Assembly (NCBI RefSeq): GCF_030287445.1
Contig: NZ_JASVWB010000002.1
Span: forward strand, 3,720,001-3,784,000
Direction of reading: 5' to 3'
DNA: 64,000 nt
DNA from: Streptomyces sp. ALI-76-A
GTDB lineage: Bacteria > Actinomycetota > Actinomycetes > Streptomycetales > Streptomycetaceae
Shown here one piece after another: positions 63,267 through 64,000 of this stretch; the first letter of the stretch is position 1, and each line of letters begins with the position of its first letter. The notes under the pieces are model-generated. The model was not told the DNA's origin and did no database searches. It saw only the letters and a program-made list of their open reading frames with translations. A program made the position numbers and the translations under genes.

Positions 63267-64000
63267 TTAGCTAATCGTTACCTGGCGTGACCTGGCACAC
63301 AGCTCCGCAAGCGCCTCAGCCGTCACGGGCGAAACGACGCCTTCCTCGGTGACGATCGCCGTCACCAACTCGGGCGGCGTCACGTCGAACGCCGGGTTGT
63401 ACGCCTGGGTCCCCAGGGGTGCCACCGGAATCCCGCCTCCCGCTTCCGCTCCCGCCACGGGCACCTGGGGTGCTGTGAGCTCGGTCACCTCATGACCGGG
63501 ACGTTGTTCGACCTCGATGGACGCCCCGTCCGGCGTGTCCGGATCCAGCGTCGTCACGGGCGCCACGACGATGAACGGAACGTGGTGGTACCGCGCGAGC
63601 ACGGCGAGCGGGTAGCTCCCCACCTTGTTCGCCACCGAACCGTCGGCCGCGATGCGGTCCGCCCCGATGAGCACCGCGTCCACCTCTCCGGCCGCGAACA
63701 GCGAGCCCGCCGCGTTGTCGGTCAGCAAGGTGTACGCCATACCGCTGCGAGCCGCCTCGTACGCCGTCAGGCGAGCACCTTGCAGCAACGGACGCGTTTC
63801 GTCCACCCACAGGCGCCTGAGCCGCCCCGCGCGATGCGCCGCCAGCGCCACCGCGAACGCCGTTCCCTCCCCGCCCGACACCAGGGAGCCCGTGTTGCAG
63901 TGGGTGAGGATCCGGTGCCCGCCGCCGGGCAGCAGCTCGTCCAGCAGCGCCAGCCCCCGCTCGGCCATCCGGGTGCTCGCCTCGGCGTCCTCCCGGTGCA
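63267..64000 (-). CDS. mtnA: S-methyl-5-thioribose-1-phosphate isomerase (5' end outside window)
   Basis: The C-terminal 244 residues of MtnA; the frame remains open at base 64000. The motifs THCNTGSL (catalytic cysteine) and GADRIAADGSVANKVGSY (catalytic aspartate) are present. It converts methylthioribose-1-phosphate to methylthioribulose-1-phosphate in methionine salvage. Its stop lies four bases before the mtrA start, so the mtrA promoter may lie inside this gene or mtrA may be co-transcribed with it. Confidence 0.92.
   Translation of the reverse strand, partial: HREDAEASTRMAERGLALLDELLPGGGHRILTHCNTGSLVSGGEGTAFAVALAAHRAGRLRRLWVDETRPLLQGARLTAYEAARSGMAYTLLTDNAAGSLFAAGEVDAVLIGADRIAADGSVANKVGSYPLAVLARYHHVPFIVVAPVTTLDPDTPDGASIEVEQRPGHEVTELTAPQVPVAGAEAGGGIPVAPLGTQAYNPAFDVTPPELVTAIVTEEGVVSPVTAEALAELCARSRQVTIS
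63277..63296 (-). promoter_or_regulatory. Direct repeat upstream of mtrA, candidate MtrA site
   Basis: GTTACCTGGC and GTGACCTGGC are adjacent 10-bp direct repeats on the plus strand, about 15-35 bases upstream of the mtrA start and inside the last codons of mtnA. A 10-bp period is typical of OmpR-family tandem binding. Confidence 0.45.

Overview
The window is a stretch of very GC-rich actinobacterial chromosome, almost certainly Streptomyces. The gene order ftsE-ftsX-S41 protease-smpB-ssrA, the prfB/pkaB/pkaA group, the Streptomyces-type LAETG surface protein, and the block mtrA-mtrB-lpqB-comF-hpf-secA all point there. GTG and TTG starts are common, and third codon positions are nearly all G or C. 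I see no tRNA or rRNA gene, no insertion sequence, no prophage and no CRISPR array. The window looks like core chromosome with one accessory-looking cell-envelope section.

Bases 1-19,400. The end of an unidentified gene (possibly a glycosidase) is followed by a LacI-type repressor. The minus strand then carries tmRNA (ssrA) downstream of smpB, an S41 protease, and the division pair ftsX and ftsE. A small zinc-ribbon membrane protein and a sortase-type LAETG surface protein follow. Next come prfB and the two membrane-anchored Ser/Thr kinases pkaB and pkaA, which diverge from a very large FHA/FtsK-like protein. A three-gene sugar ABC importer completes this part; one of its permeases carries an unusual extracytoplasmic insert.

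Bases 19,500-41,300. This is a cell-wall glycopolymer island. Four proteins join a GT2 glycosyltransferase domain to a TagF-type polyol-phosphate transferase domain. The island also holds a TarS-like GT2 enzyme, a Wzm/Wzt-type polymer exporter (TagG/TagH-like), three polytopic GT-C-like membrane proteins (two of them paralogues) and a galE-type epimerase. An ohr/ohrR peroxide module with a clear operator sits inside it, along with an orphan LuxR-type response regulator. A TetR regulator diverges from the exporter genes, and five near-identical palindromes lie between them. The four fusion proteins fall into two complementary classes, each having lost key residues in a different domain. I consider this the most interesting observation in the window.

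Bases 41,400-64,000. This part carries the giant NAD-dependent glutamate dehydrogenase, a HAD phosphatase, a DUF6912-like protein, an Rv3235-like protein, secA, a GNAT acetyltransferase, an AlkX/YcaQ-like winged-helix DNA glycosylase candidate, an orphan NarL-type regulator, and the long-form hibernation factor hpf. It ends with comF, lpqB, mtrB, mtrA and the 3' part of mtnA. From memory, the mtrA to Rv3235 order matches Mycobacterium tuberculosis Rv3246c to Rv3235. Spacers here contain Streptomyces dispersed repeats, a relic of an ABC ATPase gene, and two consensus DnaA boxes in front of comF.

Start codons were chosen from ribosome-binding sites and expected family lengths; alternatives are given where they matter. 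All family assignments come from reading motifs by eye, since no database search was possible.
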